In this document: positions 43,351 to 54,835 of the stretch, one piece after another
Position numbering within the stretch: the first letter of the stretch is position 1
Layout of the letters: every line of letters starts with the position of its first letter
NCBI GenBank assembly: GCA_947359465.1
Contig: OX375880.1
Location: forward strand, 12,780,120-12,844,119
From: Metellina segmentata
Lineage: Eukaryota > Arthropoda > Arachnida > Araneae > Tetragnathidae
Direction of reading: 5' to 3'
DNA: 64,000 nt
Translations under genes and position numbers: made by a program
The notes under the pieces: model-generated
The model's input: only the letters and a program-made list of their open reading frames with translations
Told to the model about the DNA's origin: nothing
Databases searched by the model: none

Positions 43351-43811
43351 AAATGCCGCTACCCACTTAATTCAACAAAACGCCAACACCAATGACTCAG
43401 AGGAAATGACGAAATAGAAAGTCATCGGTGGCGAAGTTGTTGATAATAATAAATCCCCTTTTTTTCTTACTCTATTACTTTTCTTGAAGGATTTATTCCT
43501 GACAAGTAAGTTCTATGGAAGTAATATATTGAATTTTTTTTATTTTTTTGATAATAATAACAAAACACTGAAAGAGGAGTGCTCAAAAGCAGCAACTACC
43601 TCTGACAGATAAATATTTATATATTGAAATTTTTTTTTTTTTTTTTTTTAATTTTTCATTTATTTTTTTGTTCTTTCAGATACATATAAATTCTGTTAAT
43701 CTACCAAAATACGATTATTAAAAAAATCATTTCTTCAAATAAAAGAGTTAAAATTTCCAATCAACACATTATTTTACCGTATATTACCGTTATTCCTAAA
43801 TTTCATAAAAA
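43351..43811. other. AT-rich unassigned sequence
   Basis: Poly-T runs at 43630-43650. No gene. Confidence 0.35.
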
Positions 43812-44366
43812 TCTATATATATAATTCTCTTACGTGGCACGCAAAAAAGACGTTATTTGTTATTGCGTATTGGCAACATTGTGCGATTGTTTGTTTACCA
43901 TCACGAAGTCTCGCGCCTCAATTGAATTCATAGCGTAATCGGATGAAATTTTATTGAAAAAAATTAATTTTAGTCGAGTTGTTGTAGTTTGTAATAGAAA
44001 TCAAAGAAAACGCGGTATCTTTTCAGGGCCAACAATTGTAGTTCAACAATACGCTTGAACTTCAACTTTAGACAACAAACTCAATGAAAAAGTGAGTGGC
44101 TCGAGTGCTGGGGAAATGTACACACAAACAACATGCTGGGTATTCAATTTCCAAAGCAGCGATCACATTTCGAGTCAAAATTTGCACAGTTTTCATTTGA
44201 ATTCTGATTTCAGAGGCACTGTATATATCTTTTCTGCAAACAGCAAATTTAGATTGGAAAAAAAAATGTTTTTTTTTTTTTTGGAATATCATGTTTTGTA
44301 AACAATTCCTTTTTGCTAGTACACATGTCTTCATTGATGCGAGCGAAGAGAGCATAGGTTCGCGCA
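43812..44366 (+). mobile_element. Non-autonomous Helitron, type 1, 3'-truncated
   Basis: The 5' end TCTATATATATAATTCTCTT after a host A is intact, and the body matches the 15390 copy to CATTGATGCGAGCGAAGAGA, then GCATAGGTTCGCGCAG. It is cut off there, before the terminal hairpin and CTAG, by Penelope-like sequence. Confidence 0.8.
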
Positions 44367-45180
44367 GTTATTATTGTTGAAGCCATTATTGTTGAAGGCT
44401 TTACCTGGATTACATGTGATAATTATAAAGTTTTGAATTTTTTGGATAAAAATATTATTTATGATATTCAGACCTATGATTTTAAAGACCTATTTACCAG
44501 CATACCCCTGGACAAATTGAGAGATGTTTTGAACTGTTATTATCATGACTTTAAAAACTTAATTTATATGGAATTTGAGGAATGGGAATTCTTGGCTAAT
44601 TATTGTATTTTTAATAATTTTATTTTTAATGGTGAGCATATTTATACTCAAGTTAAGGGCATACCCCAAGGTTCTAATTTTTCTTCCATTCTTGCTAATT
44701 TATTTCTTCATTATTTTGAAAAAAAAACTTTTGCCTTCAGATTAATACTGCTTTTAGATTTATTGATGATTTAATTGTTTTTAATAATAGCAACTTTTCT
44801 AATATTTGGAAATCCATCTATCCAGACGAACTTTCTTTAATTCAAACCAATCTTGATAACAATAATACTGATTTTCTAGACTTAAAAATTTCTGTTTCTT
44901 GCGGCAAAGTTGACATTAATGTTTATGATAAACGCAGCGAATTTAAATTTACAGTCATTAAATTAATTTTTTGGGACTCCAATATCTCTAAAAGAATTTA
45001 CTACAACACGATTGCTGGTCAATTGGTACGTTTCAAAAAAATTTGTAATTCTGATGCAAAATTTTTATTACAATGTAAATATCTAAAAAACACACTTCTC
45101 AATAACAAATACCCTTATTCATTCTTTAATAATATTTTTGAAAGCTTTTTTAATATCAACAGCTACACAGCCCATGAATA
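44367..45180 (+). pseudogene. Penelope-like reverse transcriptase fragment
   Basis: The first frame (to about 44715) reads YDIQTYDFKDLFTSIPLDKL, then VKGIPQGSNFSSILANLFLH, core reverse-transcriptase motifs. A one-base slip in the A-run at 44721-44729 shifts to INTAFRFIDDLIVFNNSN, the catalytic xDD motif (IDD), then NTDFLDLKI and VYDKRSEFKF. The frame ends at the stop near 45180. Relatives are Penelope-like elements, where the N-terminus and a GIY-YIG endonuclease would flank this part. Both are absent. It is 5'-truncated against the Helitron. Confidence 0.7.
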
Positions 45181-45391
45181 ATTGTTTTTCATAATTTCCT
45201 CATAGCCATAGGAGTTGCTTTTCAATTTTATTTTGCTATTTATTTTACTATTTATGAATATCTTTTGAATTGTGGCTGGAGATTTTAATATTATTTATAT
45301 TTTTATTTTTCTGCTTTTTACTGACTCGCTGCATCGGAAGTATGGTGTTAGCATATAGTTGGATTGTGTAATTGATGGCATTTGGTGGTAA

Positions 45392-46198
45392 CGAAGTGTA
45401 GCAAACGCAGTCGGGGTTTCCCATTGCAGCGTCTGGAGGATTCTCCGAGAAGAAGACATGCATCCGTTTCACGTGCAGCGTGTCCAGACACAGCAACCGG
45501 AGGATCATGCACCTCGTATTGCTTTCGCACAGTGGTACCTTGGAAAATGTGCTACAAATCCCCTTTTTCCTGCTGAAGTGTTGTTTTCCGATGAGGCATC
45601 CTTCACAAGGGAAGGAATTTTCAACGCGCATAACGACCATATCTGGGCGGTCGAGAACCCGCAAGCAATACGACGTCGTGCAGCACAGATTCGATTTTCG
45701 GTCAATGTATGGGCCGGTATTATGGGAGATCAGCACATCGGACCTTACCTGTAACCATCTCGTCTAACCGGACCTAACTACTTGCTCTTTCAGCAGCAAG
45801 TATTGCCACAACTTTTGAGAGATGAACAGATTTCTGCATCGACGCAACAGACAATGTGGTTCCAACACGATGGAGCCCCTGCCCATTATAGCGGAGATGT
45901 TCGTAACTACCTGGATGTCACATTTGGTCAGCAGTGGATCGGACGTGGTGGTCCCGTGCGTTGGCCTGCTCGGTCACCCGACCTATCATGTCTTGATTTT
46001 TATTTCTGGGGTCATCTGAAATCGCTAGTTTATGACACCCCTGTTGACAATGTTGAGGAGCTGGTTGCAAGAATTGCAGTAGCTGCCGGAGAAATTCGAG
46101 ATATGCCTGGAGTATTCCAGAATGTTCGGATGTCCATGCGTCGGAGATATGAGGCGTGCATTGTAGCCCGTGGAAGAAACTTCGAACATTTACTTTAA
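45392..46198 (+). pseudogene. Mariner-superfamily transposase, nearly intact
   Basis: One frame runs from SVANAVGVSHCSVWRILREE (second HTH) through LFSDEASFTREGIFNAHNDH (first Asp), IRFSVNVWAG, WFQHDGAPAHYSGDVR (second Asp) and WPARSPDLSCLDFYFWGHLK (third Asp) to the stop at 46198. The only defects are a single in-frame TAA at 45752-45754 (after GPYL) and a missing N-terminus. By my count 41 residues separate the Asp of HDG from the Asp of CLDF, a DD41D-like spacing. This is the best preserved transposase in the window. No TIRs were identified. Confidence 0.85.
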
Positions 46199-46349
46199 TC
46201 CATGTACCTTTTGCTTCTTTTCATGTATTATTAAAACGATTTCTCACTTACGGTCTCTTTTCTTTACGGTGCTTCTGTGTACAACGCCGCTTCAGGAAAG
46301 CATTTCCGACCCCACATTGCTATATGATTTCGAGTTGTCAGGATGTACC

Positions 46350-46611
46350 CTACCGGGCATGGATGTTTGTTAGCGTATGGTGTAGATGCGGCTGGTGCGC
46401 CTTAAATCTGTCTTGACCGAAAGTTATCAAGTTGGGTTGGTGTGGAAATTTGGAGAGTGGGGTGCCATCTCAGGGAATAATGTCGTCATCTGACCGTGGT
46501 TCAAAATGACGAGGTGTTATCCTCGGATCTTTCCCTTAAGGGATTGATCCCGGAACGTTGTCAATAGACCATTGTGTTGCTCTAGTTTGACGTTAATTAA
46601 AAAATTACCTT
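46350..46611 (+). repeat. SINE-A lacking its head
   Basis: Begins CGGGCATGGATGTTTGTTAG, continues GTGTAGATGCGGCTGGTGCG and the shared body, and ends TTTGACGTTAATTAAAAAAT. The tRNA-like A/B-box region is missing (5' truncation). Confidence 0.85.
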
Positions 46612-47592
46612 ATCTCTCTTCTGTGACATTAAGACTTTCATTGTGTGTCTATCACTTGATATTATGTCTGGCGCTACTATTACGGCCCTTTGCGCCATTA
46701 AACCCCCAAACCGACCAATCAGCCGATAAGAGGGCGCGGTCTCGTGATGTTTGCACGTGGGCAGCTACTGCCTCTGGAACGTCCCCTGATCCGTGTTGGC
46801 ATGACTCGCAAAAGCCGGGATTAACGACAATTCCTCCTCAGCCCGATAACGGGTGTGACTTTAGATGCAGGAGGACCCCTTCGGAAGGGGTCCTCCCGGA
46901 GCCTTTTGTGGTGGCAACAGCGGCAATATCCAGAGGCACCGACAGCAAGCTGAAGAGCAGGATAAGCATCAACAGGCCGCTTTTTTCCTCCGCCCCCCGG
47001 AACATTCGAGATAGCATCGATGGAACTTTAAATGCCCCACAGCCGCTGAGCAACGCGGAAAAAAGAAAAAAAGGGAAGGACGCTTTTCGACTTTTGTCGT
47101 GCAGACCTCCTTTGTGTTGCCACACAGCCGAAGAAAAAGGCGACCTCCTCTTCCCCCCTTTCCTTTTAGGGTCTTTTGCATTGATGGGAGATCAAATTTT
47201 CGTCGGCTTCCGTTGTCATTAAACGTTTAGGCGCTTTTGGAGGCACACAATGTCTGGTGTCGAATTGCCAAATCAGTTCGCCACTTTCTTTGGAGGACTT
47301 CTGTTCGGGGCGGTGGCATCAAAAAGCGCTCTGAGTGCTGGGGTGGAGGGAACGAGAGCGCGTATTCTTCAGGGGGGGGTGATGAGTTTTATTGTGGCGT
47401 TAGTTCTGCCAGTGTGAAATGCAATATGAGTTCTATTGGAATGAGTGCCGGCGTTAATCAGTGGCGTAACCTTTCTGATCTGCCCCTCTCAGTGGTTTGG
47501 ACCGTTGCTGTAGGTGACACGATTGCCGAATAATCGAAAAACATTGTCCACCCCTTCTGCGTTTTATTCCCGTACAAGAACGATTGGCGTAG
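46612..47592. other. GC-richer unassigned block with a perfect hairpin
   Basis: A 216-codon frame (46572-47222, starting in SINE sequence) and overlapping antisense frames show no domain. At 46870-46896 the sequence GGAGGACCCCTTC-G-GAAGGGGTCCTCC is a perfect 13-bp stem with a one-base spacer, which could fold tightly in RNA or extrude in DNA. Its role is unknown. Confidence 0.4.
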
Positions 47593-48165
47593 AGGTAAGG
47601 TAAGGTATAATTTTAATTAACAACACAATAATTAGAGCAACATAATAAGCCATTGACGACAGTCCTGGATCAATCCCCTAAGGGAAATATCCTAGGACAA
47701 CACCAGGTCATTAAGAACCATGGTCAGATGACGAGGCAACACCTGAGCCGGCACCCCACTCTCAAAACGGCCACACCCACCCAAAGTGAGGACTTTCGGC
47801 CACGACAGATTTAAAGTGCATCTGCCTATTAACGATGGTCCGGGATCAACTCCCTATGGGTAATGGTAATGGTAATTTTAGTTAACGTCGTACTAGAGAA
47901 ACAATACGGGCTATCGACGACGGTCCGGGATCAGTCCCTTAAGGGAAAGATCCGAGGACAGCATTTCGTAATTTTGAACCACGGTCAGATGACGAAGCAA
48001 CACCTGAGCTGGCACCTCACTGTTCAAACTTCCACACCAACCCAACATGAGGACTTTCGGCCACGACAGATTTAAAGTGCACCAGCCGCCTCTACACCAT
48101 ACGCTTACAAACATCCATGGCTGGACCCGGATTCGAACCAGGAACCTTCCGATCTAGAAAAAGCA
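47593..48165 (-). repeat. Two minus-strand SINE copies in tandem
   Basis: 47593-47832 is a diverged copy (TTTTAATTAACAACACAATA to TTTAAAGTGCATCTGCC) followed by a short repeat of GGTCCGGGATCAA at 47837. 47862-48165 is a well-kept SINE-A (TTTTAGTTAACGTCGTACTA to ATTCGAACCAGGAACCTTCC) that stops in the B-box region. Confidence 0.8.
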
Positions 48166-48704
48166 AACGGGGCAGCGCTGCTGACCAAATTGGGGTCGCC
48201 AATCTGCTACTCAACTGCGACATAGAACTCGTGCCACCTCGCCAATCAATTGTTTCCTTTGGTAGACGCCACACGAGGTAACTTAGGAAGCGAAACCCTG
48301 GGGCTCGTTTCTACCTGACAGGGAAGAAAGGTAGAACTCGGATGAGGATGACGTCGGTTATTCTGATGAAATACCGTTATGTAAAGAAATTGGATGTCTG
48401 ATAACTAGGGTAACTTTTTTGTTGCAGTAAAAATGGGAAAAGTTGCATTTATCGTTCCCTGAAGTTGCATTTTTGGAATAAAGTTACATTTATTTTTGAT
48501 ACACTAAAATCTAAATAGATTATTCGTAAAAATGGTCATCAGTGGTCATATGCCAATAATGGTGGTCACCTTGCTAGCCAATTGCTTTCTTGGGCGGGTG
48601 GCTCAGGAGGCGACTGAGGAAGCGAAACCCGGACTCTCTTTTCCTAACTGACAAAATAACTTTCGTCGGCTAAATTTCCGAGGAAAATTCAATTTCTATT
48701 TTTA
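48166..48704. other. Unassigned, with a diverged repeated segment
   Basis: 48240-48325 and 48575-48655 share GCCAAT, GAAGCGAAACCC and CTGACA-type blocks in order, so an old duplication is likely. No gene. Confidence 0.35.
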
Positions 48705-49051
48705 CAGGGTTCCCACGGGTGCTTAGAAAGTACTTATAAGTGCTTATTTTGACCTTCCATTTCTAAGAGCCCTTAGAAGTGCTCATTTTTCATCAATAGT
48801 AATTTAGAAAGTTCTTATTTCCCTTTGAAAACAAAATTCAATTTTCGAATGACGATATTTTTTACAATATTTCCAACCTCGTTTTAGCGGTTGATCGGCG
48901 ATAAAACTGCTTAAAAGTACGGTTTTAGTGATGATTCGGGAAATGATTTGTTTTTGAATGGCAACCCTTGATGCGAGATATACAAATCGTCGATCGACTC
49001 TTGCTAAGCACATAATACACTTTAAAAACTTGTAAACCCATGAAAATCGGT

Positions 49052-49337
49052 AGGAAGGTTCCTGGTTCGAATCCGAGTCCAAGCATGGATGTTTGTAAGC
49101 GTATGGTGTAGAGGCGGCTGGTGCACCTTAAATCTATCGTGGCCGAAAGTCCTCACGTTGGGTTGGCGTGGAAGTTTGAAGAGTGGGATGCCAGCTTGGG
49201 TGTTGCTTCGTCATCTGACCGTGGTTCAAAATTACGAGGTGTTGTCCTCGGATCTTTCCCTTAAGGGACTGATCCCGGACCGTCGTCAAAAGCCTGCTGT
49301 GTTGCTCTAGTACGACGTTAGCTAAAATTACCATACT
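49052..49337 (+). repeat. SINE-A, 5'-truncated, with perfect 13-bp TSD
   Basis: CATGAAAATCGGT stands at 49039-49051 and again at 49338-49350. The insert starts inside the tRNA-like head (AGGAAGGTTCCTGGTTCGAA) and ends GCTAAAATTACCATACT. This fixes the true 3' end of the SINE family and shows target-primed insertion with 5' truncation. The clean TSD suggests recent activity. Confidence 0.92.
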
Positions 49338-49350
49338 CATGAAAATCGGT

Positions 49351-49980
49351 CTGTTTTCGACTTGTGAGTGGCTCTAGCAATGCACAAAATAGTTGCCTTG
49401 ATAGAGGAAACTAGAATACAATCATCAAATGTTAATTAATTTTGTTTTATTCAGTTACCCGCGAGTGCAATGTTTTAAAAATGTATTGTAATTATGGGAA
49501 AATGTATTTTTAAGTTTGTAGGGGAATTGAAAATAATCTAAAGATAATTAATTTTTATTAATACTGCTATCTGAGTGGCTTCCCGATGTGTTGCATTTTT
49601 TTTATCTTGCTTTTTTTTATGCTTTTAATTCTTTGTGAAAACTATCCCAGTAAAGATATATAAAGAAAATTGTTGAAACAAACTTTGGAGGAAAAGATCG
49701 CAAACGCGTAAACCAGAGTGCTGGAAAACGGAGAGTAGTCGGAGTTTCATGAATCGGGAAAAGTCGTTTGAAAACTGGAAATTTCGGACTCTCATCGTAT
49801 TTGGCCGCTGACCGAAAACGAAAGTAATTTTTCTGTGCTTTAATTTTTTTTCTCTTTGTATCCGGTTGACAAATACTCAATTTGCGACTGCTTGAATTTC
49901 ACTTTGCTTTTGTTATGCCATGCGCAATCTGTTTCCATTGTCAGTGAAGATGATTCAAATTAATTTTGTTTCATTAAAAT
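49351..49980. other. Unassigned AT-rich interior of the TIR element
   Basis: Short frames only (49617-49880 minus). No domain. Confidence 0.35.
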
Positions 49981-50130
49981 AATGTTTGTAAGTGTATGGT
50001 GTAGAGGCGGCTGGTGCACCTTAAATCTGTCATGGCCGAAATTCCTCACGTTGGCTTGGTGTGGAAGATTTGAGAGTGGGGCGCCAGCTCAGATGTCTCG
50101 TCATCTGGCCGCGGTTCAAAATTATGGGGC
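49981..50130 (+). repeat. SINE-A middle fragment
   Basis: AATGTTTGTAAGTGTATGGT, GTGCACCTTAAATCTGTCAT and GTTCAAAATTATGG. Head and tail are missing. Confidence 0.8.
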
Positions 50131-51092
<962 letters not shown>

Positions 51093-51370
51093 TTTGAAAA
51101 CTCTCATTTTTGTGTGGCATTATTTGTGTATAATTTTTAGAACTACTGTTACTACTGTTCTTCTAATCTGTAAGAGCCTCCCCATTTGGTCGAAAGTCAG
51201 GTATTGCATTGTATAATACGGTTTCTTCAATGTTTTATTTAAGTCCTTATAAAGTCTTATTTTGTGCTGGAAAGTGCTTAGAAAGTCCTTAATTTTAGTT
51301 AGAAAAAAGAGTGGGAACCCTGTTTTAAAGTATCAAGATGTAGGATATTTAAGGACGTTAGTTGGAAAAT

Positions 51371-51575
51371 TGGTAATTTTGAATGAACGTCGTACTAGAG
51401 TAACACAACGCGCTATTGACAACGGTCCGGGATCAGTCCCTGAAGGGAAAGATTCGAGGACAACACCTGGAAATTTTGAACCACGATCAGATGACGAGGC
51501 AACACCTGAGCTGGCACCCCACTCTCCAAACTTCCACACCAACCCAACATGACCAGACTGGTTGGTCGGCCGCTT
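51371..51575 (-). repeat. SINE-A with internal deletion
   Basis: Tail TTTTGAATGAACGTCGTACT, body to CACACCAACCCAACATGACC, then a jump straight to the head end AGACTGGTTGGTCGGC. The middle ~110 bp (B-box and linker) are lost. Confidence 0.8.
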
Positions 51576-51678
51576 CAGTTGCGAGAGGCTGATTGGTATT
51601 TCGATGGGATGCATTGCACCGACCTGAAATAATGTTTGTTTTAGCTCTTTTTATCATCATCTAATCTCATCTGACCGT

Positions 51679-52425
51679 GGTAATGGTAATTTTAGTTAAC
51701 GTCGTACTAGAGCAACACAACGGGCTATTGAGGACGGTCCAGGATCAATCCCTTAAGGGAAAGATCCGAGGACAACACCTCGTCATTTTGAACCACGGTC
51801 AGATGACGAAGCAACACCTGAACTAGCACCCCACTCTCCAAACGTCCACACCAACCCAACGTGAGGACTTTCGGCCACGACAGATTTAAGATGCACCAGC
51901 CGCCTCTACACCATACAACTACAAACATCCATGCCCGGACCCGGATTAGAACCAGGAACCTTCCTATCTAGAGGCTAACACTTTAACCACTATACCGGTT
52001 GGTCCATCTGACCGTGCTTCAAAATTACGTGGTTGTGTCCTCGGATGTTTCCCTTAAGGGACTGATCCCGGACAGTCGACAATAGCCCGTTGTGTTGCTC
52101 TAGTACGACGTTAACTCAAATAACCCTAACTATTGTCAATAGCCCGTTGGTTGTGTTGCTCGGTCAGCGGTTAAAAATATCCATTCCCGGACACGGAATC
52201 GAACAAGGAACCTTTAGATCTAGATGCGAACACCCTAACCACTATACCGGTTGGCCGGCTGGCCGTCAGTTGGTAATGGTAATTGGTAATTTTATTTAAC
52301 GTCGTACTAGAGCAATACAACGGGCTATTGACGACGGTCCGGGATCAGTCCCTTAAGGGAAAGATTCGAGGACGACACGTCGTAATTTTGAACCACGGTC
52401 AGATGACGAAGCAACACCTGAGCTG
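51679..52425. repeat. SINE cluster of four pieces
   Basis: 51679-52007 is a full-length minus SINE-A (TTTTAGTTAACGTCGTACTA to AACCACTATACCGGTTGGTC). 52006-52130 is a plus tail half. 52175-52262 is a minus head (GGACACGGAATCGAACAAGG to ACTATACCGGTTGGCCGGC). 52275-52425 is a minus tail half stopping at ACACCTGAGCTGG. The arrangement suggests that the full-length copy inserted into an older SINE and split it. Confidence 0.8.
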
Positions 52426-53510
52426 GACGTTAGTTGGAAACTGGATAGTTACTCAGTGCAGAACACCCCGCAATCCGGAAATGCAGTCCAATCTACAAAA
52501 AAAAAACCGCACCTTTCAGATTTCCTGTTTGTCTCCCAAACTCCAGAAAGGAAGCAGGATCATTTTTATTTTAGGAACTATTTATTTCCCTCCCCCTTTT
52601 CAATCCGAACACCATCCGTTCTTCTTCCACTCGACGAACGGCGTCTTTCGACACAGGATTGTCCCATTCGACTTTCCCGAAGTCGAATCCACCCCTCCCC
52701 CTACCCCACCCCAAGCTTTACAAACTTCCCATTCCCAGATATGGCTTCCGACAAATCAGAAACCATATGCAAGCAAGCGCAAACATGGCACCCATGCCTC
52801 GCCCTCCCCCCTTGCTGTCAACGCCGAAATGCGACTCTCGTCCCCCAACCCCTCCGAGCCGCAGCACAAGCCGAATATATACTCTGCAGTCCATTCATTT
52901 CAGAAGAAGCCGTCAGCGGTTTCAATAGAGACAGGACTCACCCCCGTCCATTTCAGGCCTCACTGCGCATGATCCGCGGCGGAACAAAATACTCTCCATA
53001 AAAAGCCCAAGGGTCCCCCCTTGCCATTTAGCACGTCCATTGTGGCCGCCATGTTTTCATTCATGCCCGGGACTCTTAAAGGGATTTTGATGGAGTTGGG
53101 GAAAAATCCCTTCGCAAAAAAGTCCTCTGCCCGAAGTCAGACAGAGGACCTGCTTAAGAGAGATCGGATTTTTCCTTTCAGGATGTGCCGGCCCACCCCT
53201 CTTTTTGTGAGTCGACTCGTTCTTTTATTGTGAGCCGGCATAAGGACAAATGGACCCGCAAATCTGTCGGGAGGGGGTCGGCGCTGAAAGAGAGCGAGCG
53301 AGTCCGGTTTGGACCCCCCGTCGTTGATCGACTGGGAGGGAGTCGAGGACTGCTCATGTAAAAATCGTTTGTTTGGCATCCAGCAGCCTGGAAGACCTTT
53401 GTAGGGGGTGAGAGTCGTGGCTGAAGGAACGAAATTAATACAAGAATCGTCTGCTTATCAAAAGCCATCCCGAAAGTGTTCGTTTTTCGATGGAATATCG
53501 GATCAGAGTG
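52426..53510. other. GC-richer unassigned block
   Basis: Long but overlapping frames run on both strands (52283-52972 plus, starting in SINE sequence; 52456-53001 plus; 53178-53522 minus). They are Pro/Ser-rich and low in complexity, with no domain. No splice pattern is visible. An unknown conserved or repeat sequence cannot be excluded. Confidence 0.3.
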
Positions 53511-54108
53511 TGACCCCTTCATCTAACCGCGGTTCAAATTCAGTTGTCCTCGAGTCTTTTCGTTGTGGATTGGTCCCTAACCGCCACCAATAGCCCGTTG
53601 GGTTGCCCCAGTGTGACGCTAAGTAAATACCTACCTATCTGGTAAGGTAAGGTAATTTTTATTAACGTACCCTTACAAAGTCATGCAATTACCCGAATTA
53701 GAACCAGGAACCTTACAATCTGGAGGCTCCCTACCACAGATATTCGTGTCGAATGACAGAGCTATCAAAATCGTGGTAACTTGTCGTCGTGGTAAATTAA
53801 CGACGTACTAGAGCAACACAACGGGCAATTGACGACGGTCCGGGATCAATCCCTCAAGGGAAAGAACCAAGGACAACACCACGTCATTTTGAACCACGGT
53901 CAGATGACGAGGCAACACCTGAGCTGGCACCCCACTCTCCACACTAACCCAACGTAACGGCTAAGACAGATTTAAGGTGCATCAGCCGCCTCTAAACCAT
54001 ACACACAAAATACATGCACTTACCTGGATTCTAACCTGGAACCTTCCTATCTAGAGGATACCTATCTGAGTTATTCGTGACGAATGACAGAGCTCTCAGA
54101 ATCGTGGG
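53511..54108. repeat. SINE fragments with a duplicated 40-bp flank
   Basis: 53511-53640 is a plus SINE tail. 53645-53735 is a minus SINE reduced to tail plus head. 53790-54062 is a minus SINE-A. The sequence TATTCGTGTCGAATGACAGA with CTATCAAAATCGTGG (53738-53775) returns as TATTCGTGACGAATGACAGA with CTCTCAGAATCGTGG (54071-54108), so the SINE and its flank were duplicated together. Confidence 0.75.
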
Positions 54109-54397
54109 CCGACCGAACGGTATAGTGGTTAAGGTGTTAGCATCTAGATCGGTAGGTTCTTGGTTCGAATCCGGGTCCGGTCATTGATGTTTGTAAGTGT
54201 ATGGTGTAGAGGCGGTGGTGCACCTTCAATCTGTCGAGAGTGGGGTGCCAGCTCAGGTGTTGCTTCGTCTTCTGACCGTGGTTCAAAATTGCGAGGTGTT
54301 GTCCTCGGTTCTTTCCATTAAGGGACTGATCCCGGACCGTCGTCAATAGCCCGTTGTGTTGCTCTAGTATGACGTTAACTAAAATTACCAATTACCG
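54109..54397 (+). repeat. SINE-A, near full length
   Basis: GCCGACCGAACGGTATAGTG, GTTAAGGTGTTAGCATCTAG and the B-box TTGGTTCGAATCCGGGTCCG open the copy. It ends TATGACGTTAACTAAAATTA. About 45 bp of the body around the GGAAGTTTGGAG region are missing. Confidence 0.88.
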
Positions 54398-54399
54398 TA

Positions 54400-54835
54400 G
54401 ATTATCAACCGAAGGGTTACACGCTCAAAACTCGATCCAAGAAGATATCTCCGTGTGCTTGGGGCTGGTGCACGTTAAATCTCGTGGCCTCAAATGTCCT
54501 CAATTTGGCGTGGTGTGGAAATCTGAAGGTGCCAGCACACTTGTTCAACCCTGCAGTAGTTACTTGAATTAACGTCGCACTGGAGCAACACAACGGGCTA
54601 TTGAGGACGGTCCAGGATCAATCCCTTAAGGGAAAGATCCGAGGACAACACCTCTCAATTTTGAACCACGGTCAGAACACCTGAGCTGGTACACCTCTCT
54701 CCAAACTTCCACGCCACCCAACTTGAGGACCTTCAACCTGAGGACAGATTTAAGTTGCACCAGCCGCCTCTGCACCATACGCTTACAAACATCCATGCCA
54801 ATCTAGAGACTAACACCTTAACCACTATAACGTAT
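54400..54835. repeat. SINE-B fragment and minus-strand SINE-A
   Basis: 54400-54545: a plus SINE-B middle (CAACCGAAGGGTTACACGCT, GGGGCTGGTGCACGTTAAAT) without tail. 54568-54835: a minus SINE-A (TTAACGTCGCACTGGAGCAA to ACCTTAACCACTATAACG), with a ~30-bp gap around the B-box. Confidence 0.78.

Noticed and set aside
45248..45736. 162-codon minus-strand frame
   Set aside because: It lies antisense to the mariner-superfamily transposase, which has clear motifs on the plus strand.
46572..47222. 216-codon plus-strand frame
   Set aside because: It begins in the tail of a SINE and is overlapped by long antisense frames. The openness probably comes from local base composition.
52283..53001. Two long plus-strand frames (229 and 181 codons) that could be genes
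   Set aside because: The first starts inside a SINE, the two overlap in different frames, and both are Pro/Ser-rich without a domain. Strong antisense frames follow downstream. No splice sites support them.
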